Shown here: positions 35,881 through 44,384 of the stretch, piece after piece
Numbering within the stretch: position 1 is the stretch's first letter
How the letters are laid out: every line of letters begins with the position of its first letter
Assembly: GCA_023392075.1 (NCBI GenBank)
Contig: JAEVZU010000076.1
Coordinates: 4,498-68,497, forward strand
Source: Bacillota bacterium
Lineage (GTDB): Bacteria; Bacillota; Clostridia; Acetivibrionales; DSM-1351
DNA: 64,000 nucleotides
Direction: 5' to 3'
The notes under the pieces: generated by a model
Database searches by the model: none
The model's input: only the letters and a program-made list of their open reading frames with translations
Told to the model about the DNA's origin: nothing
Position numbers and translations under genes: made by a program

Positions 35881-37392
35881 TCATGTGTTTGATGCAGTTT
35901 CCTTTTTCACAGGTATCCAGACCTTGACTGTTGTTCCCTCTTCAAGCCGGCTTTCAATCTGTATTCCGAATTCATCTCCAAAATAAAGTTTTATTCTGTC
36001 GTGTACATTTTTCAAGGCTACTCCTGAGCCTTTTCCGCTTTTTAGTCCACCTTCAAGTATACACTTCAATCTGTCGGGAGGAATTCCTACTCCATTGTCA
36101 GATACCTGAAGTAATACTTTATCCCCGACAATTTCTGCAGTTACCCTTATTAGTCCTTCATCCAGTGAATATTCAATTCCATGCAGTATGGAATTTTCAA
36201 TAATAGGCTGCAGTATAAGTTTTAAGGTTTTAAGCTCTAAAACCTCCTTCATCGCCGATATTTCAAACTCAAACCTCTTTTTATATCTTATTTTTTGAAT
36301 GCTTAAATAGTGTTTTACATGCTCCAGTTCTTCCTCGATGGTGATGATGCTTTTTCCCCTGCTCAAACTAATCCTGAATAATTTTGATAGTGATGCAATC
36401 ATGAAAATAGCATCTTCATTTTTTCCCTTTCCAATCATTCTGACAACAGAATCCAGAGTATTATATAAAAAATGTGGATTTATCTGTGCCTGCAGTACCT
36501 CAAATTCCCTTTTCCTTTTTTCCTCCTGCTCATTTATAATCTGTTGCATTAATTGCTTTAAGCGGATAACCATCAAATTAAAGAATTCACCCAGTATTCC
36601 CAATTCATCATGGGATTTGATTTCAATACGTTCCACCTCCAAATCCCCTTCAGATATCCTTCCGACCATATGGGTTATCTTTTTGATAGGGACTGAAATA
36701 CTCCTTGATACAATTACTGCAATTACGGCACATATTACAACCAGCGTTATTAATACAATCAACGATGTCACTGCAATATTTCTTGTTAACGCTGAAATTT
36801 TACTTCTGACTGTTTTACTGAATTCAATTTCAGCCGCAATAAAATCATTATCTCCACGTTCAACCGCATCCTTATAAATAAGCAGGGTTTCATAGCTGCT
36901 GCTCCTCTCACCTACCGATATGCTGTTATCCTGTTTCATTATAATATCGGCTTTGCTAATATACGTATCCAACATCCTTTCAAAAGTCTCCAAACTTTTG
37001 GAGGCCGGGTTATCTGTATCCAGGCTGAAGCTCATATGACTGTTTCTTATCAATCCTACATTATCTCTTATAATCTTAACGTTTTTATAATAATCCTTTC
37101 TGACATTTTCATCATTTATTACGTCTTTATCTCTGGTATAATCTCTTAAAACCTGCTTCAGCAGTTTTTGAAGATCAAAGCAGGCAGTTAAAGTATCATT
37201 TGCAAGCGTTATATTATCCATAATGGTATTAAGCTTTCTGATAGGACTGTTATAAGCCAGCATGGGATATGCTGCTACGCTGGACATAATCAGAATGACA
37301 ACTGTAAACCCAATTAATAGTTTTCTGCTGATATTAAAATGCTTCCTTTTGTTATACAATTGCTGTACATTCTTTACCTCAGCTGTTTTCAT
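35881..37392 (-). CDS. Sensor histidine kinase paired with a binding-protein sensor
   Basis: A 503-residue membrane kinase: helix 1 (~25-47), extracellular helical sensor (~48-203), helix 2 (~205-230), HAMP (~231-285), phospho-acceptor His307 (QINPHFLYNTLDS), and HATPase (QPIIENSILHGIEY, VSDNGVGI). I chose the ATG at 37392, with AGGGAGG 8 nt upstream. It lies between the sugar-binding lipoprotein (37478) and the CUT2 importer, and its response regulator (38571) is first in the unit. This arrangement suggests a three-component system in which the lipoprotein presents sugar to the kinase. Its sensor domain is homologous to that of the chemoreceptor at 29927. Confidence 0.93.
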   Translation of the reverse strand: MKTAEVKNVQQLYNKRKHFNISRKLLIGFTVVILIMSSVAAYPMLAYNSPIRKLNTIMDNITLANDTLTACFDLQKLLKQVLRDYTRDKDVINDENVRKDYYKNVKIIRDNVGLIRNSHMSFSLDTDNPASKSLETFERMLDTYISKADIIMKQDNSISVGERSSSYETLLIYKDAVERGDNDFIAAEIEFSKTVRSKISALTRNIAVTSLIVLITLVVICAVIAVIVSRSISVPIKKITHMVGRISEGDLEVERIEIKSHDELGILGEFFNLMVIRLKQLMQQIINEQEEKRKREFEVLQAQINPHFLYNTLDSVVRMIGKGKNEDAIFMIASLSKLFRISLSRGKSIITIEEELEHVKHYLSIQKIRYKKRFEFEISAMKEVLELKTLKLILQPIIENSILHGIEYSLDEGLIRVTAEIVGDKVLLQVSDNGVGIPPDRLKCILEGGLKSGKGSGVALKNVHDRIKLYFGDEFGIQIESRLEEGTTVKVWIPVKKETASNT

Positions 37393-37477
37393 ATAAATAG
37401 CCTCCCTGAACCGGATCAATACAATTATAAAAAATGGAATAATACCTGTTACATTGCAGAAAGGCAGGTTTCGCAGT

Positions 37478-38461
37478 TTAATTAAACCTTATCCTGTCAT
37501 AATAGTTTGTTACATTATCTCTGGTAACAAGCTCAAATGGAATAATTCTGTTCTGAATTTTTTCTCCCTTTACAGCCTTTATTGCCATATCAATGGCTTC
37601 AAAGGCTTGCCCTTTTGAATCCTGAAAACAAGTAGCATTAAGTCTTCCTTCTTTTATTGCATCAAGGGCCTCTTCTATGGCATCAATCCCTGTAGTTACA
37701 GGAGTGTCATTTTGCTGACTGTCTTCTATGGCTTTTAATGCCCCCAGCATCATTGCATCATTCTGGGATAGTACAGCATCTATTTTTACACCTGCCTGAA
37801 CCCAATCCTCCATAATTGCCATGGCTTGTTCCCTTTGCCAATTGGCAGTTTGATCGAATACAATCTTAATATCCGGATAATTGTCAATAACATGCCTGTA
37901 TCCTCTGTATCTATCAATTTCAGCCATATGTCCAACCGGTCCGCGAAGAATTGCCAGGTTTCCTTTTCCTTTTAACTGCTTTACTATATATTCCGCCTGG
38001 ATTTCTCCCGCTGTAAAATTATCAGAGCCAGACCACACCTGCCCAACATCCCTGGAAATATTAGAGCTCAATGTAATAACAGGTATCCCTGACTTTATGG
38101 CACTTTCCACTGAAGGTATCAATGCGTTGGCATCTGCAGGATTGATAATAATTGCATCTACCCTTTGAGTTATAAAGCTCTCCATCTGAGCTACCTGTTT
38201 GTCTGGCTTTGCCTCTGCGTCATTTATTATAATTTCTACATCCGGATATTCCTGTACTTTCCTCAGTAAAGCATCATTCAGCATTGTAATAAATTCGTTT
38301 GAAATATCCTGGAGAGTTACACCTATTACGATTTTACTTTGTATGTTGGCTTCAAAATTGGTAGCTTGGCTCTGTTTATCCTTTTTTCCTGTCTGGCAGG
38401 CTGATAATACAATAAAAAGTACAATTGCCATAAAAAAAGCAAACCACCTAAATTTCTTCAT
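37478..38461 (-). CDS. Sugar-binding lipoprotein, likely dedicated to sensing
   Basis: A 327-residue lipoprotein with lipobox VLSAC (Cys ~22) and a type I periplasmic-binding fold. It is a close paralogue of the transport-linked lipoprotein at 31848; the pocket-lining regions look conserved. It lies between a response regulator gene (38571) and a histidine kinase gene (35881), not beside a permease, so I infer it reports ligand to that kinase. GGAGG precedes the ATG. It could still serve the importer, since binding proteins can be shared. Confidence 0.9.
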   Translation of the reverse strand: MKKFRWFAFFMAIVLFIVLSACQTGKKDKQSQATNFEANIQSKIVIGVTLQDISNEFITMLNDALLRKVQEYPDVEIIINDAEAKPDKQVAQMESFITQRVDAIIINPADANALIPSVESAIKSGIPVITLSSNISRDVGQVWSGSDNFTAGEIQAEYIVKQLKGKGNLAILRGPVGHMAEIDRYRGYRHVIDNYPDIKIVFDQTANWQREQAMAIMEDWVQAGVKIDAVLSQNDAMMLGALKAIEDSQQNDTPVTTGIDAIEEALDAIKEGRLNATCFQDSKGQAFEAIDMAIKAVKGEKIQNRIIPFELVTRDNVTNYYDRIRFN

Positions 38462-38570
38462 AAATTGCCTCCATTATAGAATTATTTACTTATATTATGT
38501 AGCCATAATAATTATAAGTATAGATGTAAACATAGATTAGAGAATAAATATAAATCAGGATATAGGTAGT

Positions 38571-40205
38571 CTACTCTATCCTTGAACTGTTTCTATATTG
38601 TTTTGGAGTAATTCCCAGATGTTTTTTAAAGCAGTAGCTAAAGTAGTAAGGTTCTGAAAATCCAACTTTTTCTGCAATCTCAAATGCCATCAGATATGTT
38701 GTTCTGAGCAGTTCCTTTGCCGCTTCCATTCTTACCTGCAAAAGGTAATTAATAAAAGTCATTTTCGTTTCTTTTTTAAATATACTGCTGAAATAGCCCG
38801 AGCTGATATGCAAAAAGTCAGCTACCTTATTTAGTGTCAAGTCACTTTCATGGTAGTGATTATTTATAAATTCTTTTGCCTTCTCGACAATGCTGTTGCA
38901 TGAATTCTGCCTGTCATACGAAATATTCTCCATTATGCGTATACATAACCCTTTAAACCACTCCTTGGCTTCAAAGATGTTGTTAAATGTCAGTATTTCA
39001 TTGAGCATGGAATTTGTTTGAAAAACACTATCCAGGTCTACATCGGTTCCTTTTGTTGCTTTCAGTATTGTTGTAAGCAACTCCAATAAGTATACCTGAT
39101 AATTCTTTATAGATATTTTTGTATTTTCAAAATCACTGAATAATGCCCCAATAATATCTTTTATTTCACTCACCGTACCTACCTTGACACATCGGATCAG
39201 TGACTGTTCCTTGATTTCATCAAAACCAATTTTTTCAGATGTATGATTTTCAACATCTTCTATGCATATAACTCTGCTATTTCCCAGTATAAGCCTGTAG
39301 TCAAGCGCAAGCAGTGCATCGCCGTATGAATTCTTTATATCTGTTATATCTCTGCATATTGTTCCTTTACCCGCTGTCACAGTAAATTTCAGATATTTCT
39401 CAATATTGAAAAGTATTTCCTCAAGCACTTGAAGTGTCTGATTGGCAAGAATACCTTTTTGAGCTTCCGAGCCCTTGGATATAATAACAATATTATCAGT
39501 ATTCGTAAATATTATCCCCAGTCCGTATCTGGCTGCAATTTCTTCGGCTATATTGAAAACGGCAAAAAGCTTAAGTTCAGTATCGGCGGAATATTTCAAA
39601 CCTGAACCCTTAACTTCTTCAGATTGTAATGTATTATTGTCAATACTTATAACTGAAACAATAAAACAATGACCTGCCAGATCCAGATCATAATTACGGG
39701 CTTTTTCCTCTATTTCATTATGATTCATTTTATTGGTTACAAGTGAAGTCAGAAATTTTCCCCTTAATATAGGCAGGCTCCTTCTGAAGCGATCTTTTAA
39801 GGCATTTATATCCTCTCGCTGAGCATACTCCTCATCAAGCTTTTTTTTGATTTTAGACAGAACACCTGCCAGATCGTCAACAAGAACAGGTTTTAGCACA
39901 TATTCATCCACATGCAGTTTAATGGCTTGTTGTGCAAATTCAAATTCATCAAAACCGGTAAGTATTAATATTTTTATTGCAGGATGTAAATCCTTCAACC
40001 GTTTTGAAAGTTCAAGTCCGTCCATAAAAGGCATTTTTATATCTGTTATGACAATATCCGGAATTACAGTTTCTGCCAATTCCACAGCATCCTTTCCGTT
40101 TTCTGCTTCCCCAATAACAGTAAAACCGAAATCTTCCCAAGCTATTTCTTCCATAATGCCTTTCCTAACCTCTTCTTCATCGTCAACCAGCATTAACTTG
40201 TACAT
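38571..40205 (-). CDS. Response regulator with AraC DNA-binding domain
   Basis: A 544-residue regulator: receiver domain (1-120; MLVDDEEEVRKG, phospho-acceptor Asp55 in ITDIKMPFMDG), a middle region (~125-435) and a C-terminal AraC domain (~440-540, ending FSEPYYFSYCFKKHLGITPKQYR). It is first in the unit with the sensing lipoprotein and kinase. I chose the ATG at 40205, giving the canonical receiver start MYKLMLVDDE; GTG at 40217 and TTG at 40229 are possible. The palindrome at 40310 lies ~105 nt upstream. It probably activates the importer, chemoreceptor and surface-enzyme genes downstream. Confidence 0.92.
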   Translation of the reverse strand: MYKLMLVDDEEEVRKGIMEEIAWEDFGFTVIGEAENGKDAVELAETVIPDIVITDIKMPFMDGLELSKRLKDLHPAIKILILTGFDEFEFAQQAIKLHVDEYVLKPVLVDDLAGVLSKIKKKLDEEYAQREDINALKDRFRRSLPILRGKFLTSLVTNKMNHNEIEEKARNYDLDLAGHCFIVSVISIDNNTLQSEEVKGSGLKYSADTELKLFAVFNIAEEIAARYGLGIIFTNTDNIVIISKGSEAQKGILANQTLQVLEEILFNIEKYLKFTVTAGKGTICRDITDIKNSYGDALLALDYRLILGNSRVICIEDVENHTSEKIGFDEIKEQSLIRCVKVGTVSEIKDIIGALFSDFENTKISIKNYQVYLLELLTTILKATKGTDVDLDSVFQTNSMLNEILTFNNIFEAKEWFKGLCIRIMENISYDRQNSCNSIVEKAKEFINNHYHESDLTLNKVADFLHISSGYFSSIFKKETKMTFINYLLQVRMEAAKELLRTTYLMAFEIAEKVGFSEPYYFSYCFKKHLGITPKQYRNSSRIE

Positions 40206-40309
40206 GTGTCCCCCCACGTATCCTCCCAAGGTATCTTAACTGCTAATATTATCTGAATCTACATTGCTGATGCCTAGCTATAGAGTTGTCTTAAACATTA
40301 TTAATTATA

Positions 40310-40325
40310 ACATTAACGTTAAAGT
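40310..40325. promoter_or_regulatory. 16-bp near-palindrome, candidate operator of the three-component sensing unit
   Basis: ACATTAACGTTAAAGT differs by one base from the perfect palindrome at 22932 and lies ~105 bp upstream of the response regulator start. The rest of the 303-nt gap (40206-40508) holds this unit's promoter and the terminator at 40427. Confidence 0.5.
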
Positions 40326-40426
40326 TATAAAACCTCTTCCTGAATAACATATTTTAGTACTGGAAAATTAATTTGGGATATTCCCCAGAGAGTTGGTATT
40401 ATCATGTTATTTGGCGCTCTTACCTT

Positions 40427-40464
40427 AAAAAAACTGAAGTTGATTTAAAAACTCCAGTTTTTTT
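40427..40464. terminator. Bidirectional terminator
   Basis: AAAAAAACTG (40427-40436) pairs with CAGTTTTTTT (40455-40464), giving a stem flanked by T-runs on both strands. It ends the minus-strand gene at 40509 and insulates it from the sugar island. Confidence 0.75.
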
Positions 40465-40508
40465 ATATAACTATTTATTTTCGGTGCATTTTTAAATATC
40501 AACTATCC

Positions 40509-41336
40509 TCAATTCTTCTTACCGTCCATCACCAGGCTCTTGGCAACCACATTCATCCTTCTGATGTTCAAGGCAGTAAGATGCTTGATCTGTTCGCTGA
40601 CCTGCTCCTGAACTTCTCTGAGCAGCTTTTTTATCATATAACCGTATATAAGTACAAGATCCATTTCGATATATATTCCGTCCGGTCTGTTTTCTGCGCG
40701 GAACCTGGATATTTTCGATACCCCTTCAATGTTGGAGGTGACATATTCAACGATCTGGTATATGGTGTAATCTGAAATAGTATAATTCCCCATATAGCTG
40801 AAGGTAGGCCTTACCACGGATTTTTCGCCCACCAGCTGGTAGCTGCCCTTACCCTTTCTCCTGAATATCTGGAGCGGATCAAGAAAATACCCCGAAAAAT
40901 CCTTCTTTATCTCAAAGGTAGGTACGGGAATTACGTGTTTCCCCTGCTCTCTCCTGGTGGACAACGCCTGCTTTATTTCATATTCGCTGGCCACGTCGGT
41001 TATATATACCTTTTCGGCAACAGGACCTATCCCCAGACGTTCTGCTATTTTTTCCACCATTCCGTCAGAGGTCCCAATTATGAGCAGTACCTGGGTGTCA
41101 TTATCTTTCAGCGCCTTAACAACATCCTCGGCGTGCTTCTGATCTGTAAATAAAGCTCTTTTGACCGAGGCTATCTTCGTACTTTCCCGTTTTGCAGAAA
41201 CCCCTGCTACTATGGTATTCCCTTTTATCAGCAATCCATCGTCTATTATAAAGTCTGTCCCATGTTCTCTTGCAACCCAGGACGCTCTGTGACTTTTCCC
41301 CGTACCGCTTGGTCCAACAAATCCAATTACTTTCAA
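40509..41336 (-). CDS. P-loop nucleotide-binding protein with C-terminal Asp23/Gls24-like domain
   Basis: A 275-residue protein. The N-terminal half has a Walker A motif GPSGTGKSH (~8-16) and beta-strands LLIIGTSDG and KVYITD typical of a nucleotide-binding fold. The C-terminal part (~178-270, YMGNYTISDYTIYQIVEYVT...) resembles the Asp23/Gls24 alkaline-shock fold found in Firmicute envelope-stress proteins. The start is a TTG with AGGAGG 6 nt upstream. The role is unknown; a small ATPase tied to an envelope-associated scaffold is one reading. The Asp23 resemblance is by eye only. Confidence 0.75.
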   Translation of the reverse strand: MKVIGFVGPSGTGKSHRASWVAREHGTDFIIDDGLLIKGNTIVAGVSAKRESTKIASVKRALFTDQKHAEDVVKALKDNDTQVLLIIGTSDGMVEKIAERLGIGPVAEKVYITDVASEYEIKQALSTRREQGKHVIPVPTFEIKKDFSGYFLDPLQIFRRKGKGSYQLVGEKSVVRPTFSYMGNYTISDYTIYQIVEYVTSNIEGVSKISRFRAENRPDGIYIEMDLVLIYGYMIKKLLREVQEQVSEQIKHLTALNIRRMNVVAKSLVMDGKKN

Positions 41337-41481
41337 GGTCTTCCTCCTAATATGTCGTAAACAACAAACATAAAGCCTTTAATCTGAATTATTTACATGT
41401 TTTAAACAAATTATAAATTATAACGGCATAGTGTGCAAACATTGATTATATACATGCATAAACGTTTTCTCATACAAAGGG

Positions 41482-41508
41482 AAAAAGAGAGCCATTTGAC
41501 TCTCTTTT
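41482..41508. terminator. Hairpin with flanking T-runs in the gap upstream of the P-loop gene
   Basis: AAAAGAGAG (41483-41491) pairs with CTCTCTTTT (41500-41508), extended by GGGAAAAA/TTTTTCCC outside it. It probably ends transcripts from the ytxC gene. The 419-nt gap (41337-41755) also holds an 11-bp stem ATATAAAGTGT/ACACTTTATAT (41615-41625 with 41641-41651), nearer the ytxC end; I see no gene in it. Confidence 0.65.
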
Positions 41509-41755
41509 CTTTTTCCCGGACATTTTAATCTTTTGTAATTTAAACTTTTTTCTGTTGTGGATTCATCGTTTTATCTTTAGTAAGGTATAAATTATTTATA
41601 TTGGCTGTTAACCAATATAAAGTGTTTATTCATTTCAACTACACTTTATATAGTTACTACACGATATATTGTATTTATATACCAACTTTTTGTCAATATA
41701 TATTGTGAAAAATATTATAGTAATATTTTACTATTTTTCGGTAGTCTGTCGACCC

Positions 41756-42673
41756 TTAGTCTTTCCTGTCGGATTTTGCAAAACTATATTCACAAATGCT
41801 GCAACCACCACATAATACGACTTTCCCCGAAAAAACATTTTTAATTGTATCTAACAGTTTTTGGTTTTTAAACCTTTCCCAGTTATGAATTATTATGCTT
41901 TTGGGAGCCAGAGTTATCAGTGAGCTGACCAGCAGGTCATCGTGATTTATTTCAGACTCTGGGAGCTCCGATATGAATTCCTGGATGCATTCATTAGTAA
42001 TTTCGCGTTTCTTCTCATCCAGCAAAATGTAGTTTTCATCATACTGCATGACTACGTGAATGAAATTGAATTTTGATTCCTGTATCTCAACAAAATACCT
42101 TAAAAGCCTTATAAACTCCTTATACTCCCTTTCAACAAGAAAGTCATCGACTGCATTGTCAATAATATCTTCAAGCTCCTTTATATAATCCTTCAGTCTG
42201 AAATTTACAAAACCGTCCAGAATGATGCTGCTTGAGCTTTCAAAGTACTCCATTAGTTTTTTTATAATAAGATTTCTGCGTCTTATCTGAAACAGGGTAT
42301 TGAAAAAAACCTTATCATCATTCCTGATTATTTTAAGCGAAATGCGTAATATTTCTTTTTTTTCCGATGAATTAAAGTATCCATAGTTACTATTTATAAT
42401 TCTATTTAAAAGTTTTTCTTCATACTGCTGTATAACATGGTCGGCAAGAGCATTTGACACATGATATTTCAGTAGCTCATACTGGTTGGATTTTTTCGAG
42501 AACAGCGGCTCTCCCTCTAAATTGCACAAAATTGAAGTTGTGCCCTCAAAATCAACCTCTTTAATTGAGTAATCTATATCTTTTTCCCTGAGTTGCTGAA
42601 GCTCTTTATCTATTTGTTGTATTATGTTTTCTGCGCTATCTGTTATCCCTATTGAGAGATATGGATACTGCAT
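41756..42673 (-). CDS. ytxC: Sporulation protein YtxC-like
   Basis: A 305-residue mostly helical protein. The YtxC family core is recognisable: FVNFRLKDYIKELEDIIDNAVDDF and EYKEFIRLLRYFVEIQE (about residues 160-215). A late cysteine pair (CGGCSIC, ~288-294) is present. YtxC proteins occur in spore-formers and are linked to sporulation without a known mechanism. I chose the ATG at 42673 over a GTG at 42682; a GGGAAG ribosome site precedes it. It is a single gene. Confidence 0.8.
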   Translation of the reverse strand: MQYPYLSIGITDSAENIIQQIDKELQQLREKDIDYSIKEVDFEGTTSILCNLEGEPLFSKKSNQYELLKYHVSNALADHVIQQYEEKLLNRIINSNYGYFNSSEKKEILRISLKIIRNDDKVFFNTLFQIRRRNLIIKKLMEYFESSSSIILDGFVNFRLKDYIKELEDIIDNAVDDFLVEREYKEFIRLLRYFVEIQESKFNFIHVVMQYDENYILLDEKKREITNECIQEFISELPESEINHDDLLVSSLITLAPKSIIIHNWERFKNQKLLDTIKNVFSGKVVLCGGCSICEYSFAKSDRKD

Positions 42674-42862
42674 CAACTTCACTTCCCTTCGTGTGTAGTA
42701 TATGCTAAGTCAATTACTATTACTCCAAATGTAAATGAATAGTTTTTTTAGTCCGTTCCTTTAAGTTATGCTACATTATATGCACTGCATTTTTTATAGG
42801 TACTACACCTTCAAGATTAATTTATAACAGAGCCATCGGCGTATTTCCTTTATTTTCAGAAC

Positions 42863-43633
42863 TCAAAAAGTACGCTGCCGCTTCTGTTCCACAGGAACTA
42901 TTGTTCCTATGTCCATTAGCTTTCCATCATTAAGCATAACCACGTCTACACGTTTTAAACTTAAAAAGTCCATTATTTTATGGTAATTTTTGTGAAAGCG
43001 TAAATCTCCCGCTATTGCAAGTTGGTTTTTTCCTATCAGACCAGTCGCTCCTCCGAAAAAACCCATATTAAACGGCTCCAACCTGATGGCTTCATCCGGT
43101 TCTATCAGTAATGAGTCCAATCCGGCAGCAGAGACTCTTTTATGAATGTCTGAATCAGAGGTTATTATACTGCTTGAATCGGCTACACAGGTAAGACATT
43201 TGGAATAACCCTGATTTGTGTGAATAAATTCCACTCCTTTTGAGACAAGCAGCTCTCTGATAACCGGATCGGTATATTTGGTATTGTGAATGGCATAATT
43301 CCCGACTCTTGCAATGTTGTAAGCCACAGTCATAGGGTATTTGTCCCCCAACCTGGTCTTCCCCTGAATCAATTTAAAACCTCTCTCCCCAAGTGAAACC
43401 AGCAGCTGTTCCGGCGTACCGGGTGCGTAGACAAAAGCATCCCCTCCTATATGATGCAGCATGATGTCCGGATGAAATGCAACAGCATCATATACATCCG
43501 GGTGCGCTTCTGTAAGTATTGTTTCTATTTTCAGCTTTTCAAGTGCAGCTTTAATTTCCCGGGGTATCCTCCCGTCAACTATAACTGTGGTTACTGCCTC
43601 AGTTGGTAAATTTGGTATTTCTATCGGCCTCAA
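42863..43633 (-). CDS. DUF6873-type GME-fold protein of unknown function
   Basis: A 256-residue protein resembling the amidinotransferase-like (GME-fold) uncharacterised family of Clostridia. Visible features are LHHIGGDAFVYAPG, TVAYNIARVGNYAIHN, HTNQGYSKCLTC and FFGGATGLIG; the Asn/His/Cys positions would suit a GME-type active site, but I cannot confirm the catalytic set. The start is a TTG at 43633. No operon partner is apparent. The function is unknown. Confidence 0.75.
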   Translation of the reverse strand: MRPIEIPNLPTEAVTTVIVDGRIPREIKAALEKLKIETILTEAHPDVYDAVAFHPDIMLHHIGGDAFVYAPGTPEQLLVSLGERGFKLIQGKTRLGDKYPMTVAYNIARVGNYAIHNTKYTDPVIRELLVSKGVEFIHTNQGYSKCLTCVADSSSIITSDSDIHKRVSAAGLDSLLIEPDEAIRLEPFNMGFFGGATGLIGKNQLAIAGDLRFHKNYHKIMDFLSLKRVDVVMLNDGKLMDIGTIVPVEQKRQRTF

Positions 43634-43652
43634 ATCCTACCCCCATTACTCC

Positions 43653-43814
43653 AGAGGTCTGTAACACCTGAAAGTCACGTATTACCGACGGTTAAATTCC
43701 CGCAGAATTTCGTTGTCGTCACTGTCAATACATACAGTATTGCCTTTGTCCTCCGCCTTATCCTGCAAAAATCTTCCTCGCCGGCAATATTCGTTTTAGA
43801 TGTTACAGACCTCT
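43653..43814. repeat. 162-bp element bounded by 14-bp perfect inverted repeats
   Basis: AGAGGTCTGTAACA (43653-43666) recurs inverted as TGTTACAGACCTCT (43801-43814). The right end also contains GTTTTAGATGTTACAG (43793-43808), repeated directly at 43827-43842. This may be a small non-autonomous insertion. No target duplication is obvious. It fills the first part of the 751-nt gap 43634-44384. Confidence 0.4.
43682..43768 (-). CDS. Possible 28-residue peptide or coding remnant
   Basis: A short reading frame inside the inverted-repeat element, starting at a TTG with GAGGA upstream. Composition is hydrophilic and protein-like (contains DKAEDKGN and DSDDNEILREFNRR). The open frame extends about 9 codons upstream of the TTG without a better start. 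I do not recognise it; it may be the tail of a decayed gene or chance. Confidence 0.15.
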   Translation of the reverse strand: MQDKAEDKGNTVCIDSDDNEILREFNRR

Positions 43815-43910
43815 AGTACAATATAAGTTTTAGATGTTACAGTACCAGGTTTTGTTATAAATAAATATTTTTAGTATCACACATAATTTTTCTTTTTCAT
43901 ATTATACTAA

Positions 43911-43994
43911 GGAATGACTTAATTAAATAGTTATTATTTTGAGTTACGTACTCGTCATTCCTTTGGAATGACTTAATTAAACAGTTATTATTTA
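43911..43994. repeat. Two 30-bp direct repeats with a hairpin between
   Basis: GGAATGACTTAATTAAATAG... (43911-43940) and a copy differing at two bases (43965-43994) are 54 bp apart. Between them GTCATTCC (43954-43961) and GGAATGAC (43965-43972) form a perfect 8-bp hairpin with a TTT loop, and a partial third CATTCCTTTGGATGAC follows at 44038. The remaining gap to 44384 holds no gene that I can see. Confidence 0.5.
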
Positions 43995-44084
43995 GAATTA
44001 ACCAGCTGTTGTTAAAATTCAGCACTCGTCCGAAATGGCATTCCTTTGGATGACTAAAATAAAAGCATCAAGGTACTTTCAAAT

Positions 44085-44100
44085 ACATTAATGTTAATGT
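44085..44100. promoter_or_regulatory. Weak match to the island palindrome
   Basis: ACATTAATGTTAATGT differs from the palindrome at 22932 at one central base, losing the CG core. It is 285 bp upstream of a DUF378 gene with no sugar link. AT-rich chance is likely. Confidence 0.2.
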
Positions 44101-44384
44101 TACCTGATCAGTAAATATTATTATCATAGACCTGATTATGGTTACAATAAACAGCGTTCTCTAAAAAACAGACTTCTTTGTACGCATCATATATCAGGAC
44201 TAACTGCCTGTGAAAACAGACGGTTATTTAAATACACCGCATTTCCCTTAAAAAAGGAAGTGCGGTTATTTTATGCCTGCAATTGCCGAAGTGAATAAAA
44301 AATATGTACATTAATTATAATATATTCAAGCACAATTTCTGATATAGAAATTTGCCAAAACTATCAAGAAAGGAAGTTATGACA

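Noticed and set aside
43793..43842. GTTTTAGATGTTACAG occurring twice, looking like a CRISPR repeat start
   Set aside because: Only two 16-bp copies 34 bp apart, no third unit, no constant spacer size and no cas genes.
44085..44100. Fifth copy of the island operator
   Set aside because: It loses the central CG, lies in AT-rich DNA and has no sugar gene nearby; kept only as a weak site.
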